A DNA stretch of 64,000 nt from Acanthornis magna (taxonomy: Eukaryota > Chordata > Aves > Passeriformes > Acanthizidae), in contig JAWUZG010000015.1 of NCBI GenBank assembly GCA_036785705.1, forward strand, positions 3,611,001 through 3,675,000, read 5' to 3'. The position numbers and the translations under genes are program-made. Under the pieces are notes generated by a model. It worked only from the letters and a program-made list of their open reading frames with translations. It had not been told where the DNA came from and did not search any database. Of this stretch, positions 13,151 through 27,029 are shown piece by piece (position 1 is the stretch's first letter; every line of letters begins with the position of its first letter).

Positions 13151-13641
13151 CCTCAGCTTGACCGTAACAATGTGAGTTTGGAAACAAGGACTGTAATTAA
13201 CCATGACTGTATTATTGGACGTGTGCGTGTGCAATTAACAAAGCAGATATTTTTCTGTATGTGGCTCTACTTATTTGCTCATGAAAACTCCCTACCATTT
13301 TCATCAGCATATTAAGGTTAATTAAAATGAATTCTGTTTGTATTGACTGCCTTTTCACGTATGCGAAGTTTGTGCGAATCAAGTGTGTGGCTGAGGCCTT
13401 CTTCCCTATAAAATCCATAATGTTTGCTTTCAGAGCTGGGAGAAAAAAGAATCAAAATTGCAGGCTGTTTGAAATTTAAATCAGAGCAATGCTGGTCAAT
13501 AGTATCAAGGTTACAGTGCCCTGGAAGGTTTTGATTGGGTGCTGCCAGGTGCATGCTGGGTGACAATGACATTAAAGGTCAGTCGAATGGAGTTTTAGGA
13601 TTTCTTTTTGGTTAATGTGGGATTCCTGCCTGAAAAAAAAA

Positions 13642-13680
13642 AATCATGGAGTAGAATCATAGAGTAGCTTTGTATAGGTT
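13642..13680 (-). mobile_element. Possible minimal CR1 3' end remnant
   Basis: The motif GAATCATAGAGTAG resembles the start of CR1 read in antisense (GAATCATAGAAT...), and it sits just after an A-rich run. The match is lost after about 15-20 bases, so this may be chance. Confidence 0.22.
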
Positions 13681-13884
13681 TGTGGATGGTGTGCAGAGGG
13701 AGAGCACAGGCCCAGTGTTTGCGCTCTGCTGTTGTGATGATTCCCCAGCTGTGAGATTAGAGATTTCTTGTACTATTCAGCCCTGAACAAATACATAACA
13801 AGACATAAATACTGTCCTGAAGAGTTTGATCTGTAATGAGTGGGGCTGATGGGCTGTGTGAGAAGGGAAGCACAAGCCCAGGAA

Positions 13885-13985
13885 TGTGGGGTGCCTTGCC
13901 AGGGGTCACGTTGCAGGCTATGAACATGCAGTGGGCGCTCCTCAGAGCTGGAAGTGAACCCAATGCTCCTAACACAGCACCACGA
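13885..13985 (-). mobile_element. MIR-like SINE fragment (antisense)
   Basis: The order of blocks matches antisense MIR, the tRNA-derived SINE shared by amniotes: a CTTGCC..GGTCAC segment (the ...GTGACC TTGGGCAAG core in reverse), then AGAGCTGG..GTGAACCCA (the B-box region), then TGCTCCTAACACAGCACCAC corresponding to the 5' end. Similarity is dispersed, as expected for a copy over 100 million years old. A search against MIR consensus models would settle it. Confidence 0.5.
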
Positions 13986-16900
13986 CTCTCTGCCTGTACT
14001 CCTTGCAGTTTCTTCCTAGCTCCTGGAATTCTACCAGATGCTTAAATTTTTGTTGTTTGGGCTTTTGTGCAATCAAACAGCCTTTTCATGAAACTTTACC
14101 TGAAGTACACAGTGATGCAGCAGCCATTGGCAATGTGTGTTGCTTGAACAGGACCCCAAGCTTGCCAGAGCTGTCAGGCTGTACCTCTTCCATAAAGTGA
14201 GCTCTTCAGAAAAGCATTTTAAATTGCAAAAGTTGTGTTTTATGGGACCACGAGCTAAGAAAACATATAGATGCTTTAAAACAACAAAAATTCAGATCAA
14301 CAGATTTGTCGTGGGTTAAGACAGACAAAACTAAGACAATATAAACAAATCCTCCTCTCTTTCCCCTCTCGGGCAGATAGACCTTTTTGAGATTTGCTCT
14401 GATTTCAGCAACTCATTTGCTTTCTGTGTGACAACGAGGTCAAGGCAGTCCTTTTTAAGTATCTTTTTAAACTAATTCCACCCATGTCCCTTAGAGGACC
14501 CTATTGTGAATCTCTCCCTGCTATTCCCAGCTTCATCCCTGTCTTTGCTCCCGCACAGGCTCCTGTTTGTTTATGGGTCTCATTCTCTCCATCGCTCCCT
14601 CTCTGCTCTCCAGGAGCTGGGCACACCAGTGTCTGATGGGACTGGGGTCCTCTCCCACGCTGGTTTTCCTGGGACAAGGTGCACAGCCCCAGCTTTTCAA
14701 AGGAGCATCGTGTTCAGCCAGCCCTGAGCAAACAAAGCCAGTGCTCCTGTCACATTTGCCATTTAATTTGTCCGTGCTGAACTCGTGATTAGCGCAGTGG
14801 GAGGATATGGGCTGATGGCAGCTCTTGCAGCTATTGTTGCAGACTATCTGCAGGCTCAGGAGTGTACTTCTACATGGCCTTACTCTTGATTTATGTTCCT
14901 TTGGTTTATTCCCCAGGGAGGGAAATCTCTACAGGGTGTAAATCAGATTTTTTTTTCCCCTTCCTTTTTTTTGCAGAGTCTCTGGCTCATAATTCTTTCA
15001 AATGTAAATCTGAACATAATTCTGCAACAAGAATGGATTCTATGGCTAATCATGTGGCTTCAGGCTTTATATCTCTCTAAAGCTTTAGGCCATTTCTGTA
15101 GAAATATACAGAACATCTTCCAAAGAATGAAATAGTAATGTCCTATATCATCTAATTGCTTTTTCATAAGCCCTTGAAAAGGTGAACATATTTTGATTTG
15201 TTTATGTAACAGTTCTATGATCTAAAAAGTAGGAAGGCAAAATGTAGGAAGAATTTTTCCCCATTAAAGCTGGCTTTTAATCTGCTTCCTTGACAAATGT
15301 AGTTGATACTGATGGTATTTTTCCATTCCTGTCTACTCCCAGTAAGACTGAGCGATCTGCTTCTGTCTCTCTCTTGGCTCTGATAATGTTTTTGTACTAA
15401 CATAACATAACGCCATACAATTAGAAATTATATGTTAGCTGTTAGTCATAGCCCAGTGAGTTTACATTAGACAAAAGAAATTAAATGGGAACCAGAGGAG
15501 ACCTAGTAAGTGCAGTTTATGTTGTTTTTTTATATTCGGAAATATCACATTTCTATTGATGAGCATCATTTATGCCTGTATGGGGGAAACTAACTGTGCT
15601 ACAGGCAAAAGAATCCTTGGTCATTTCTTCAGTTTCAAATCATGCAGAGTTTGTAAATGCAAAGTTAAGAGAATTTCTCCTCTGTCTTGGAATTGATGGG
15701 TTGCTTCAAGATTTGTATTCACACCCTGAAAGGAAATAGAATTATTTTTAGTCTTGATTGTCAGTAACACTAAATGATGCTTTGTAAATTGTTTTGTTCT
15801 AGGGAGTGAGAGCCCATACTGTACTGAGGAATTTGATTGCTTGTGTGTTTGTCCTGCTGGAAGCCTTGTTCAGAAGGCTTTGCTTAGTCAGACCACTGGC
15901 ATTGTTGGTCTCGTGGTGATTGGTTGAATTACTCTGTTTTATAATTGTATAAATTTCTCCCTGCCTTGCTCCTGGATGTGTTCATAATATACTTGTCTTT
16001 CTAAAGCTTGGAAGATTTGATTTTATTGATCATTAAGCATATTCACTATGGCTTAAAGTAAAACAAACTGTGCTATCTTTTTGGCTGAAGTTTCCCAAAT
16101 TGCTATGCAGTCTTAGATTAGATCCACCTCTCGCAAGAGGACACCCAACCTGTCTGGTTGGCTTGGGGAATTTCAGTGTGCTCAGTGTGGCCTCCCAATA
16201 TTCGCTGGTGCATGGATCCAGTCCCTTAACTTCTTAACTTTCAACTTCATTAAAGATTGATTTTGTGTTTGATTTCAGCTGTGGGTGAAGGTTCATGTTT
16301 GTTGTTTTCATCCAAAAATATGTTATGGTCTATATTTCAGACTAAAAATTTCCTGTTAAATCTGAGCTCCAAGTTGACTCCTGACCTGAAGGAAATCCTT
16401 TGAGATCCACCACATCTTCCTTGCTTTTGTTCTCAATTTTTAAAAAATCTTCCTCTCTTTTTGCATAGATTTCAGTTTGGTAGGATAGGAACAAGCTGTA
16501 CTTTCTCTGAACAGCACACACGTGGAATGCCAAAGAGGTATGTGAATTCTTCACTTGCAGAAGAGTATTTATCTGTAACATTTCTCCTGGTTTTGTTTCA
16601 GAATCTTCCACACTCAATGTCTCTAGCAGTTTGCCTCTGTCCATTTTATAAACTTACTGAAGGCCTAACAGTACTAGCCTGTTCAATTGGATAAGGAATT
16701 ATTAATATTTTATTTGGTATTGCAACAAGTATTATTTTATAGCTACATAAGGCTTCTATAGATACCTAAGAAGGAATTTAATCCTTGGAACTTACCTTGT
16801 CTCTGCACCTTAATTCTGTCAGTGTTCAGGTGTGTTTCTGGGGTACTTGTTGAACTGAACTGGGGGTTCTGGTGGCACTCAAATCACACTCTTGCACCAC

Positions 16901-18872
16901 TATTTGGACACAACCCTCATGTTTTCCTAGATGAAAATGTTTTGGCAAAGTGGTTAAGAAAATATCTTTATGGATCTGGATTTTTTAAGTGTAAATATTG
17001 ATCTGGACTTTGGTTAAAGGCTATGTCCAGCCAACCCCAGTTATGCTGGCTTAGAACTGCCATCCCCACTGCCCTTTATTCAGGCTCCAGGAGCTGCTGT
17101 TGTAGGCAAGGCTGATATTCCCTGGATGTTGCTTGCCAATATGCTATGCTTGGCAGTCTTGCATGAAAAGACCTTGCAGCAGTTTTTGCAAGAGTATTAG
17201 GAGGAAATCCAGTGATCTGGCTAAGATCTGACTAGGGTAAGTGTTCTGTCTCTTCAAGCTCTCTATGAAATCTAAGATTATAAAAAAAATTCCCATTCCT
17301 ATGTGTTTGTGCCTTCCAAAAGGGTTGCTTTATTTCATCCCAACAATCAGCTCATTTCACCGTATGAAGTTCACCCTTTGCAATATATATATTTCAGTTT
17401 TCCAGCTACCTCTATGATAAGGAACCTTATGAATAACATCATTTGTATTCTTATTTATACTGCATGTACTTGCGTGACTTCCTCAGTCTGGCAGGTCGGT
17501 GAGATTACAAAAGTGTCAAGGTTGTAGATTTTGCACCAGATTGGCTCATGTGCCAGCCACAATTTCAGCACCCAGGATGCCCAATAACAAGCCTTTAGTA
17601 GGTATTGACTGCAGACACTCTCTTGCCTTCATACCAAAGTATTCTTTGACCCCAAATGCCCTCTGAGCCCCACTGAAGCACAGGCACATTAGCTCAGGCT
17701 TTACAAGTTTTGTATCTTGCCCTGGAACATGGAGCTGAATTCCTGACCCCTTTGCCGGCAAAGAAAAGCACAAACAAAACAGCCCCTTCCCACACTTTTA
17801 CGATGAATGAAAGTCTGCTGTGGATATGCTTTTAGGAGGAGGTATGAAAACAGGCTCCTGATCTGAGTGTTAAAAAGGGCTTTATGCCTTAAGTGGCAAA
17901 TGCCACTCTGACAAAGGATTAGTCAAACTTTGAAGGTCGAAGTGGGGTTCGGGAGCTCTGTCTGAAGCTCCTTTTTTCATCTGAAAAAGGGACCTTCAAA
18001 GAGAAATTTCAATACTTGACATGCAGCTTTTCCCCCTCTGTTCCAGCCTTGCAAACAACGAAACAACCAATGACAACAAAGGGAAGAAAGACAAGAAAAG
18101 CATGTAAAACAGCTTGCATTCCCTTTCATTCAGTGCTGAGCTGCTCCTCAGGGCTGGGACTTTCTTCTGTTTATTATCATTTTATTTCTTTTGCATATTT
18201 TTTGTTTTCTGCCAGGGAGAAACTCTTGTTTTCTACAGAGAGCAGCTTGGAAGTAGGATATCTGATACGGGAGTCTCTGTGTGTGCTAACCAAGAGCCAG
18301 ATTTTCATCAGTGCTCTGTACTCCACAGGCTGAATTTTCTCCCCTAGCCGCCCAGCTGCCACACAAAAATAACCGAGCCAGCCTGGTGTAGTTTCTCTTT
18401 GCGTAAAAAGAACACGAGAAGGAACCAGTAACAGGCAGAGTGGAATTGCCAAATTATTTAGAAATCTTTTCTGGCTCTGATCTCTCTGCAGGTTGAATAT
18501 TTCTGGACACGCGGCCAAAGCTGCAGTGCCGCTGGCCAAGAACATGTCAGATTTCACCAGCTAAGCAATGCAGGGTATGGGCAGGACAGGCCTGGGAGAG
18601 CTCCAAGGAAAACTCAGGTGCTGTAGGATGTGGTAATTACTAATTCAGTAAATAGACTTCTCCGAGTCAGAGCAGCATCTGTGTCCGATCTAGGAGGATG
18701 TTGGAGCACTGCTGGCAAAAAGCACCAGGTAAAGGTTGGCAGGATACATTATGACCCTATAAAACATTCTGGAATTATGAAGGAATATATATTGTGTGTC
18801 AGAATGACATCAAGACCTTATAAAACTTGTTACCCTCTTCCCCCCACGCTCCCAAATTCCTCTGTAACCTGA

Positions 18873-18945
18873 GGCTGCGTGGGCTAAGGTGTTCTCCTTG
18901 TTTTTGAGAGATCCAAGTTCGAATTGCCCCTCTGGCATTTTTCCT
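18873..18945 (+). mobile_element. tRNA-derived SINE-like fragment (MIR-type)
   Basis: The segment contains GGGCTAAGGTG followed, about 20 bases later, by CCAAGTTCGAATTGCCC and then CTCTGGCA. The TTCGAAT at 18918-18924 matches the RNA polymerase III B-box / tRNA T-loop core, and the sequence that follows resembles the ...CGAATCCC..CTCTGCCA join of MIR-type SINEs. The A-box part is degenerate and the spacing is short, so this is not a functional tRNA gene. A chance match around the seven-base core cannot be excluded. Confidence 0.35.
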
Positions 18946-21900
18946 TGTCCACACACCTGCTCTGCCTGCTGAAGTGCATGCCACGGTGGCATGGGGCTGT
19001 TTCTTCCTTACTTGGACCAGTGATTTTAATCTTCAGACAAAAATTAGCATATAGGAATGGAAAAACCATTTTATTAACATTTTCAGCTATAGCTGGAGCT
19101 GCAGGGCATAAGCTTATTTCTGATGAAGGGAAAATGAGTCTGGAATTCAGAACCCCACATGGCTTGTGTCTGGGACCTTGTCTGGGTTTCAATTTTTGGA
19201 CTTCCTTGGCTTTCAGTAAGCAAAGCCTTAACTTCCAATAATGTAATACTTTGTTCTACCTTTTACAGTGCAGAGTTTCTGTGTAAAAGATCTGATGCTT
19301 GTCTGGCTCAGACCTTCTCAGCTCCTAGAATTAGTTGGTGAAGCAGATTAGACTCCTTGAGAATGAAAGCTCTGTTGGTGAATAGTAAATCATAATCAGC
19401 ACTTTCCTGGGCAGTGGTAGAAACTGTTTATCTCCTTACCTGGGGGAAGCTGTTATCGATGTGCCTGCACACCTGTTCAAACAGCTTTGCAGTGGGGAGG
19501 ACATCAGGAAGAGAGATATGAAACATGATTTAAGGCTTGGAATAACCAGCTTTACACATGTATTATGATGTAAAATCTATGGTTTCAATGTGAGAGGGTT
19601 TTACTTGAATAAAACTGTGAGGAGGTTAAGAATTAATGTTCACCATCTTGCCTAACACAGGATAAAACCTGATTCATTTCAGCTCAGGTAGAGTTTTTTT
19701 ATCCCTGAGCCAGCTTACACATTTTGAAATATGTTCTTTTTGCATTTGTGGCACTTTCTTGTAGTATTAGTACTGCAGCTTGGCCAAAAAAGCAAATCCA
19801 AGCTAACAAAGCAGAGTATCCTAATAGATAATTTTTGCTTGCTGTTACTCAGAAATCACTCCATGATTCAAAGTGATAGACTAAAGTAACTCGCACTTCT
19901 AACCAGCCTTTGACAGGTTCTCTCTGTCTGCAATCAACAGAGACTTTCTCATCATGAATGGACAAAATATGTTAAATGGTTACTGAAATTTAAGTCCTGA
20001 CCTAAACACTGATCTGCACAGGAAGAAGGGGAAATAGTTAAGAAGAAATGTAATTTTTCCTGCTGATTTCCAAAAATATCAAGGCCAAGGAGCTATGAAT
20101 TACCTTTCTTGTGTTTTTATTTTTTTTCCTTTTGAAGATTCTCAGGAAGTTTTGCAAGCTGGAAATGGACTATTAGGATTTGCTGAAATGCACTTTTGGC
20201 CATGACCATTTACCTGTTTCATCATTGAACTCTGTGCATCCAAGGTTGTTTGTTTTTATTTTGAAATAAGAATGTGTAAAAAATACACTTTCTGTGGGTA
20301 CAAAAGTTCATATTCAGAGTAAAGAAACCTTTTCCTTGCTGAAATATATTTCTTGCCAAGTAGGCTGAGAGAGCATCTGAGTTTCTGCTGTATAAGGTGG
20401 TCTTCAGTAGATTCTTTCTTTCTACGGTGATAGTAGCCTCTTATAGCTGCATCTGAATGAGACCTATCTACAAATATCTCAAAACATGGAATTTCTTTGT
20501 TTTTCCTCCAGGCAGTTATCTTCTGGGGCTGTATAACTTTTGAATTCCTTATCTTCTTGACTTCTGCTCTTCTCGCCTCACTTTTGCATCCTTCCATGCA
20601 CACACACCTGTACAGCCTTTGCACTGGGTTTGAAGTGTCCATCATGGTGCTTATTTTGTGCTCTCTTGCTCTTTTGCATTTATATTCTTCCCACCAGTGC
20701 TAGTTCTTAAAGATGGAAATAAATAGGAACAGCGAGGCTTGTGGGGTTGAAAATCTGTATTTATGATTTCAGAGCTCCCTCTGCAAAACTTCGCATGCCC
20801 TCAGAGAACAGTAAAATGCTATCCCTGACTTTTGAAATGGGCCTTTGTAAAGAGCTTCCAGTCAGATACAAACACAGAAACAGAAAATGGAAAGAGGCTT
20901 GAGCATCTGGAGAGAAACATTCCAGGCTGGACTGCTGCATTCAGGCTGCAGGGGCATGTTCTGTCCAGGGCATTTGGAAGAGAGTGGAAGAACTTGATCC
21001 GTGATCCTTTTGCAACCCAACTCTCTCTTTCAGATTGGTTTGAGTAATGAGCCACAGAAAGATCTCTGCTAATTGCCTCCCTGGTTTTTTATCCAGGCAA
21101 TGTCCCCATCCCCTGCGTTTGTGCAGTATCTGTCTGAGGAAAACTGACAGAGGGAGTTGGGTGAGGTGAGGGACAGAGATGGGGCTCCAAGAAGGAAGGG
21201 AGACTGCAAGTTTTGAAGGGTTTTTTGGAATATGATAGTTCTGGGGGAACAGTATAGCTGTGTTAAGTGCTCAGTGGGGGATGAGCGAACGAGATGATGT
21301 TTTTTCCAGGCTACCTCAGGTAACACTTGTGTCCAACCCAAGCTTGGAGTGAGGAGCTGTTTCTGAGTGACTGATCTGTTGCTGGTCATGTTGCTTTTCA
21401 CTTTTATACTAATTTTAATGAAGATTTTTTGTCCAGGATTTTTAGGCTTTCTGTCTTTCCAATGTCATCCCCACTGTCCCCAACATTCCATTTTGCTGTA
21501 CAACTTTTCATTATATGTGGTATAGCAAGGTCTGCATGAGTTGCATTGTCAGTAGTTTCTGCTCTGCAAGAAGATATTTGACATTTATATTTTCCTTCCT
21601 GTCTTGAACTTCCCTTTCTCTCTTCTATAAATATGTTTTAGTTTGGCTTCTGGGGATATTCTGTAGGTCTTGCAGCCTTTCTGCTTTGCATGGCTGACAC
21701 AAAGAAGAAAAGGTAGTGTGAATGCTAGTGGAATGTTTTTGGTAACTGAAATGAAGTTCTGTTTGTAGATAAAAGCCACTTTTGTTTCTTCCAAGGCCTG
21801 TTCTCAGAGATCCCTAGCACTAAGATCTAAGGTTTTAGTTGTGGAACTGATTTGAACAAGGAAGTTTAGAACTCATTTATAAATTTTATATATTTGACTG

Positions 21901-24046
21901 ATGAAATGGGCCAAGAGCCTCAGTCCCTAAAGCCCTCAGTGGTATTCCAGCATGTTGTGCCTTCAAGATGTGTTACTGCAGCCTTCCCCTGTCCCCCTGT
22001 ATCTTCTGTGCATGAATAAAATAAATCCCTAATGGTATTGGTTGTCTTCCTGGCTGTGTTCTTTAGGTGCCTCGACTGGGCTTTCTCTCCCCATAGTCAC
22101 TTTATTGAAACACAGCAGGATCCTTCTGGGATGGCCTCCAAGATGTTCCTTTGAAAGATGAAATGTAGCCACTAATAAGCCATTCCATTTCTTTCTCCCC
22201 CTACTCTGTCTCGGGCAGGAAGCTCTTTGGCTTCATATTTGCACTCCTATAAAAAGCTGGAGATGTACTGTCTCTTTCATTAGAAATGAATTAATAAATA
22301 TAAAAAAATGAAATGTAAGAGACCTGACCTGTGAAAATCCATTCTTCCTTCCCTCTTCCCATGTCTCCATTGAGGTATGCTCCTCTAACTTCAGGCCCTA
22401 AAAATGGTTACCAAAAAAGGGGGAAAAGAAGGGCAGGGGAAATTTGGGGTTTTTTTGCTACCTAGCACCTGGACCTCCCCAGAGGGATTTCCCATCAGCT
22501 ACAGCCTTTGAGGCTGACCTAAGCCGGGTTTGTTTTGCTTTGATCTAGAGCTACCCCACTTGGACATGTATTTCACATGTCCCTGGAGCTCTTTACCTCC
22601 ATCCTCCCTCTCCCCAGTGCTCTGACGTCTGTTAAATTCCTGTGCAGCCCCACTGGGGAGATGTCTGAGATGGGGAGCTGTGAGTTGTCTTGTTTGAAGG
22701 GATGGGAATGCCAGGCATTCCTGACTGGGCTTCCGTGGGAGCTCAGAGTGAGTCCCAGAGGCTCCATGCTGACATCTCCATCTCTGGGTCCCTCTTGTCC
22801 TCGCATCGCTCCCATCACCGAGTGCAGGCTGCTGCCTCTGCCCCGAGTGCAACAACAGCTCTGAAGAATACCCGGGCAGCCAAAAATAACAGCAATAAAA
22901 ATAAATACATTATTAAAGCCAGATACGACTGATCTGAAGTCACAGCGAGTGTAACATGACTCAGTCAAATCCCCAGGACAGTTGGAGACAGAAGGGGAAG
23001 GAGTGAGGAAAATCTCTATCTGTTTAAAGTTCTGGGCCCCAAACTCCTTACAAGTCGGCTTTGATAATTCATCAGACGACCACAAAAAAGAATGCCTCCC
23101 CCGCTCCAGATGCAACCGTGTCTTGTCCCAGCCTCTTTTTCCACAGCCTGTGAATCTCACCACATCAAGGGGAAAAGAAGATACATTTAAAAGTTCTCCT
23201 TATTTAGGTTGGGTAGGTTTGAAATATCCTCCAAAGGCAAACGTGTTTGTGTGTGACTGGAGGCATGCGTGTGTGAGGATATACACATAGAGTTATACTT
23301 GGGAGAAGGGAAAAATTACTGGAAAAAAGCAGCATTTGCAGTTCACACCCAATGCCATTGGAGAAAGAGGAGGCTGTGAGCCTCTGTTAGAGAAATAAAC
23401 CCAAAAGCCTGCACCAAGGAGTGTAGAGTGGGGTGGGTAACTGCAACCTCACCCCATATCGGTTGCCTTGGATATAAAAGAAAATAACTCAGAGTACAGA
23501 CAGTGCTGCACAAAACAATAAATTCTCCTGGATGTGTGTTTGGCTGTTGGTGGGGCATTTGCTAGAAAGCAGATTTGAACCAGGGCACCAGGGTGAAACA
23601 GGAATGGAGGAGAAACATAGGATCGGGCACTGCCTGTTCTTCTCTGCTGTCAGGGGAGAGATTAATTTCTCAAACCCGTTGTTGAATTTGAGGTCTGGAG
23701 GGGGTATCATGAAAGAGGAATTCCCCACACCATTTGGAGAGAGGGGCTTTGACTAATGGGCTTGAAGCAAATGGCAGAAAAGGGGCCAAGCAAGAAAACT
23801 TGGATCTGATTTCAGTATCACACAGTGTGTGTGTTTTGTTCTCGGATTTTTGCTGAGGCCAACTCTGATGTAAACAGATGGACTTCAAAGTAGTTGGTCT
23901 GAATAAAAACTTACATAATATTTTAATGGTTCAAGTCTTTTGGGACTGTAAAACTAGATTGAAAATCTCAGAAGGTATTTATTTATGCTTTTTGGGCCAG
24001 GCAGAGAGACAAGAAATAGATCTGGTTCTGTTTTTTTGGTTGATTG

Positions 24047-24064
24047 GTTTGTTTGTTTGTTTTT
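24047..24064. repeat. (GTTT)n tract
   Basis: About four GTTT units in non-coding DNA, read directly. Confidence 0.85.
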
Positions 24065-27029
24065 CAGCATCCTGTGACTTCAAGATACTTTTGCATTTCT
24101 TATAAAGGGACCTTATAACCTGCTTTTGAAACTGAAATTTTTACCCAATTTTTAAAATTTTTTGATAAGTTTTCTTTTTCCCTTTGATGCTTTTCAGGTT
24201 TTCAGGGCTTGATAAACCTTTCTTTCCTCTTTTATTTTTTCAATACAAACAAATGATGCCTTGCTGCTGCTTTTTATTCTTGGCAGGTTTTTGTTATCAC
24301 CTTTTCTTGATTTCATTTTATCCGTTTTGAAAATCAAGATCTTTTGAAACAGTCACATGGCAAAAAATTAAATGTAAGGAAAAAAGTGTGAATTTAGAGG
24401 AAAATTGCAATGTCTGCAGTATTCCAAATGGAGGTGTTTTTTCCTTTTCTCTTACCAGTTCTTTCTCTCTGTGAATTGTCTCCTTTTGCATATTTTTAAA
24501 AAAGTTTTTGAGAATTTCCATAGGCCACTTATGAGTGTGAGAAGTGATCTGTGGTAACCCTGCAGTTCTGCTCCTGGCTGCAATCAGGCAGTGCCAAATG
24601 GGAATGAGGCATGGACATTTCATTACTTTTTTTTCAAACCTAAAAAGCCTTGAATAATCTTGTGTTTTGAGGGATGAGTGGATCTGGTACTGAATATTTA
24701 AAGTTCAATTTTGAGTATTTCACATCATCTTGGTCCTTCAGCTTCACAGAAAACCTGCTCCTGATGTGCAAATCCAAGGGATTTTAATGGCAGCACAGAT
24801 GGACCAGTTGAACTTTCTTCACTCTGGGTTTCCAGGGCAAACTGCAAAGCCATTATTTCATGTTCTCGTTCTGATAAACAACAAATCATGTGATTTGCCC
24901 AAGCACTGTTCTCGACACACGACTTGGGGCACAGTCTGAAGGATTTCCTCTGTTTGCCAATCCAACCCAGCGAGGCTGGGCTGCAAGAGGAGATACAATT
25001 GGAGCACTTCATTTGCTGTTACACAAGCTCCAGACAGGCACTGTGCTACTTGACTAATCCCACAGACAGCATAACCACAGCCTTTAAAGATGTATTTGAT
25101 GTCCCTCACAGAGCCCTGTGAGTGCTGCACTGTGTGCCCAGGCTATAAAGAGAGGTTTTAATTTAGAAAGGCTACTGCTTGCAGTTGTGTCAATATTACT
25201 TTTAAAAGTGTTTGGGTGGAGGTAGGGGGAGATGTGAGAGCAATTTTGGACCAGATTCTTGGGATGCAGTGTGTCAATATGTAAAGTCAATCTTGTGTCA
25301 AGGATTATATACAAAATGGAAAATGAATGTTCTGAAGAAGTTTTTGTGAAACATTACCTAGCTCTGACGAACTCCCCGCCTAGTTTTTTGTTGCCCCCAT
25401 TGCTTTCAAATCTGGACACCTTCTGGTAGCTGACATGACTTATATCTGTCACACACATTTTATTTTCTGTTTCCTCAGTGGAACAATGTTTTATTAATTT
25501 TTAAATGTGTGCATTGCTGCTACCTGTATTATAAAAAAATTAGGCAGTATTAGTCTGCTCTCGGTGTGGAAGGCAGTAAGGCTGTGATGGTCCAATGATG
25601 CATTTATTCACTGGATGCTGGAAAAGCTGAGCACAGCACAAAATGTGTTGAGAAAGGAATAGTCACCAGCAACTGTTACTGTTTTCTAAATAATCTGGAT
25701 TTGGATGGCTGTGTTTAAAAGATGGATATTCTGAAATGCTTCCAGAATCCACTTGTAGCTAAGGCCTTTTTTAAAAATTATTTTCTGGCTAGGACTTCCA
25801 TATGGAGTGAAAGGAGTTACATGCTCAATTTCAATGTTACAGAGGCATACATTGATGCAGAACTGCTTTAGGTTACTCATTCCTACCTAACGCTTGATTA
25901 TTGCTGAAAAATGTGTCAATGAAAACAGTTAAAGAATTTCTGAAATGTGCCAACTCGTTCCAGTGCAGCTAAAGGCAGTGGGCTATTGGAATACCAACGA
26001 TTTAGAATTTTTGGAGTGCCAGTAGGTGCATGTCCATGCCTTGTCCCTGCTTGTGTCTCCCATTGGGATAAAGTGTTATGCAGTCTCACATAAGCCTGGA
26101 ACATGGGATTCATTTCCATGAGATGTCTCACTTCTATGAAACTGTTTATAGCTCTAGATTTAACATTGAACTGAACTTTCTCATTTCTAAAATATGTTAA
26201 TGAAGCTGATAATAATGAATGTCTAGTCTATGTGCTCTGTAATTTAATACTTATTTGGAACTGTATCCAAACACGGAGCCACACTTATGACCTTGGAGCT
26301 GCTTTTTGTGCTGAGGTTATTCCTTTCCTAAAGATCCTTATCAGCCCTGACCTGCAACCAGCCTGGACATGAATGTTCGTGGGCTGGGTGACTCTCAGGA
26401 TGTGTTTCAGGCTTTCTTAGACACCTGAAGTATTCTGACAGATGTTTGTCCTTCTGTATTTTTCATAGGCTAATTTCTGGCTATATTCTTCCGGTCCCAT
26501 GAAATAGAGACTAGTTTTGGTTTGGTCCTGGTGCAGCCTGGGCATTTTCAGAGCACTGAATCTGACTGTGAACCCTTTATCAAACCAGAGACTGTTATGA
26601 GGGCAAAGAGGTGGTGTTTGACTGAACTTACCAAAGTTTAACATTTAATTGGAAGGATATTGTTGGATTGTTGCAACATATTGCTTTTCTGTATTTCCAT
26701 ATGTGATCCTAGCTTGGGGTCATTTGAGAGCAGTCCAACTGATGACTTCAGCAAGTATCTTAAATAAATTAGGATCAGGCAGTGATGGAAGAATTCTGGT
26801 TGTGTTTGGTCTGTCTTTTGGAAACTAGAGTGTATTAGTAGAAACCAACAACAAATTTTTTGTTATGAATGTATTGGGAAAGGAGAAAAACTTCCACATT
26901 GCAGCATCTCCTACCTCAAAGTCAAGGATGTGAAATATCTCAGTTGGCCACCGCATCATGAAGGGCGATTTATTGCATCTGTTTAAAAACAGCTCTGTGT
27001 TCTCTGGGGGCTCTGTCCTTCACTAGCAG

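Larger units (their letters stand above)
14000..27029. other. Non-coding stretch, no gene seen
   Basis: About 13 kb without a gene I can support. Open frames reach 196 codons (22573-23163, minus), but overlapping open frames on the opposite strand and the lack of any domain argue against coding. Single splice-donor-like GTAAG/GTGAG motifs occur without matching acceptors and open frames. A tRNA-SINE-like piece at 18.9 kb and a GTTT tract at 24.05 kb are listed separately. The 22850-22990 part carries an AP-1-type TGACTCA site at 22957-22963 in unusually motif-dense sequence. Confidence 0.65.

Noticed and set aside
16790..16900. Minus-strand donor-like GGTAAGTTCC with a short open frame upstream
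   Set aside because: An in-frame stop lies close upstream and no acceptable acceptor is present.
22573..23163. 196-codon open frame on the minus strand
   Set aside because: It has no domain, opposite-strand frames overlap it, and the composition follows local G+C content.
23560..23600. GATTTGAACCAGGGCACCAGG as another antisense MIR
   Set aside because: The match is limited to about 15 bases and the flanking MIR blocks are missing.
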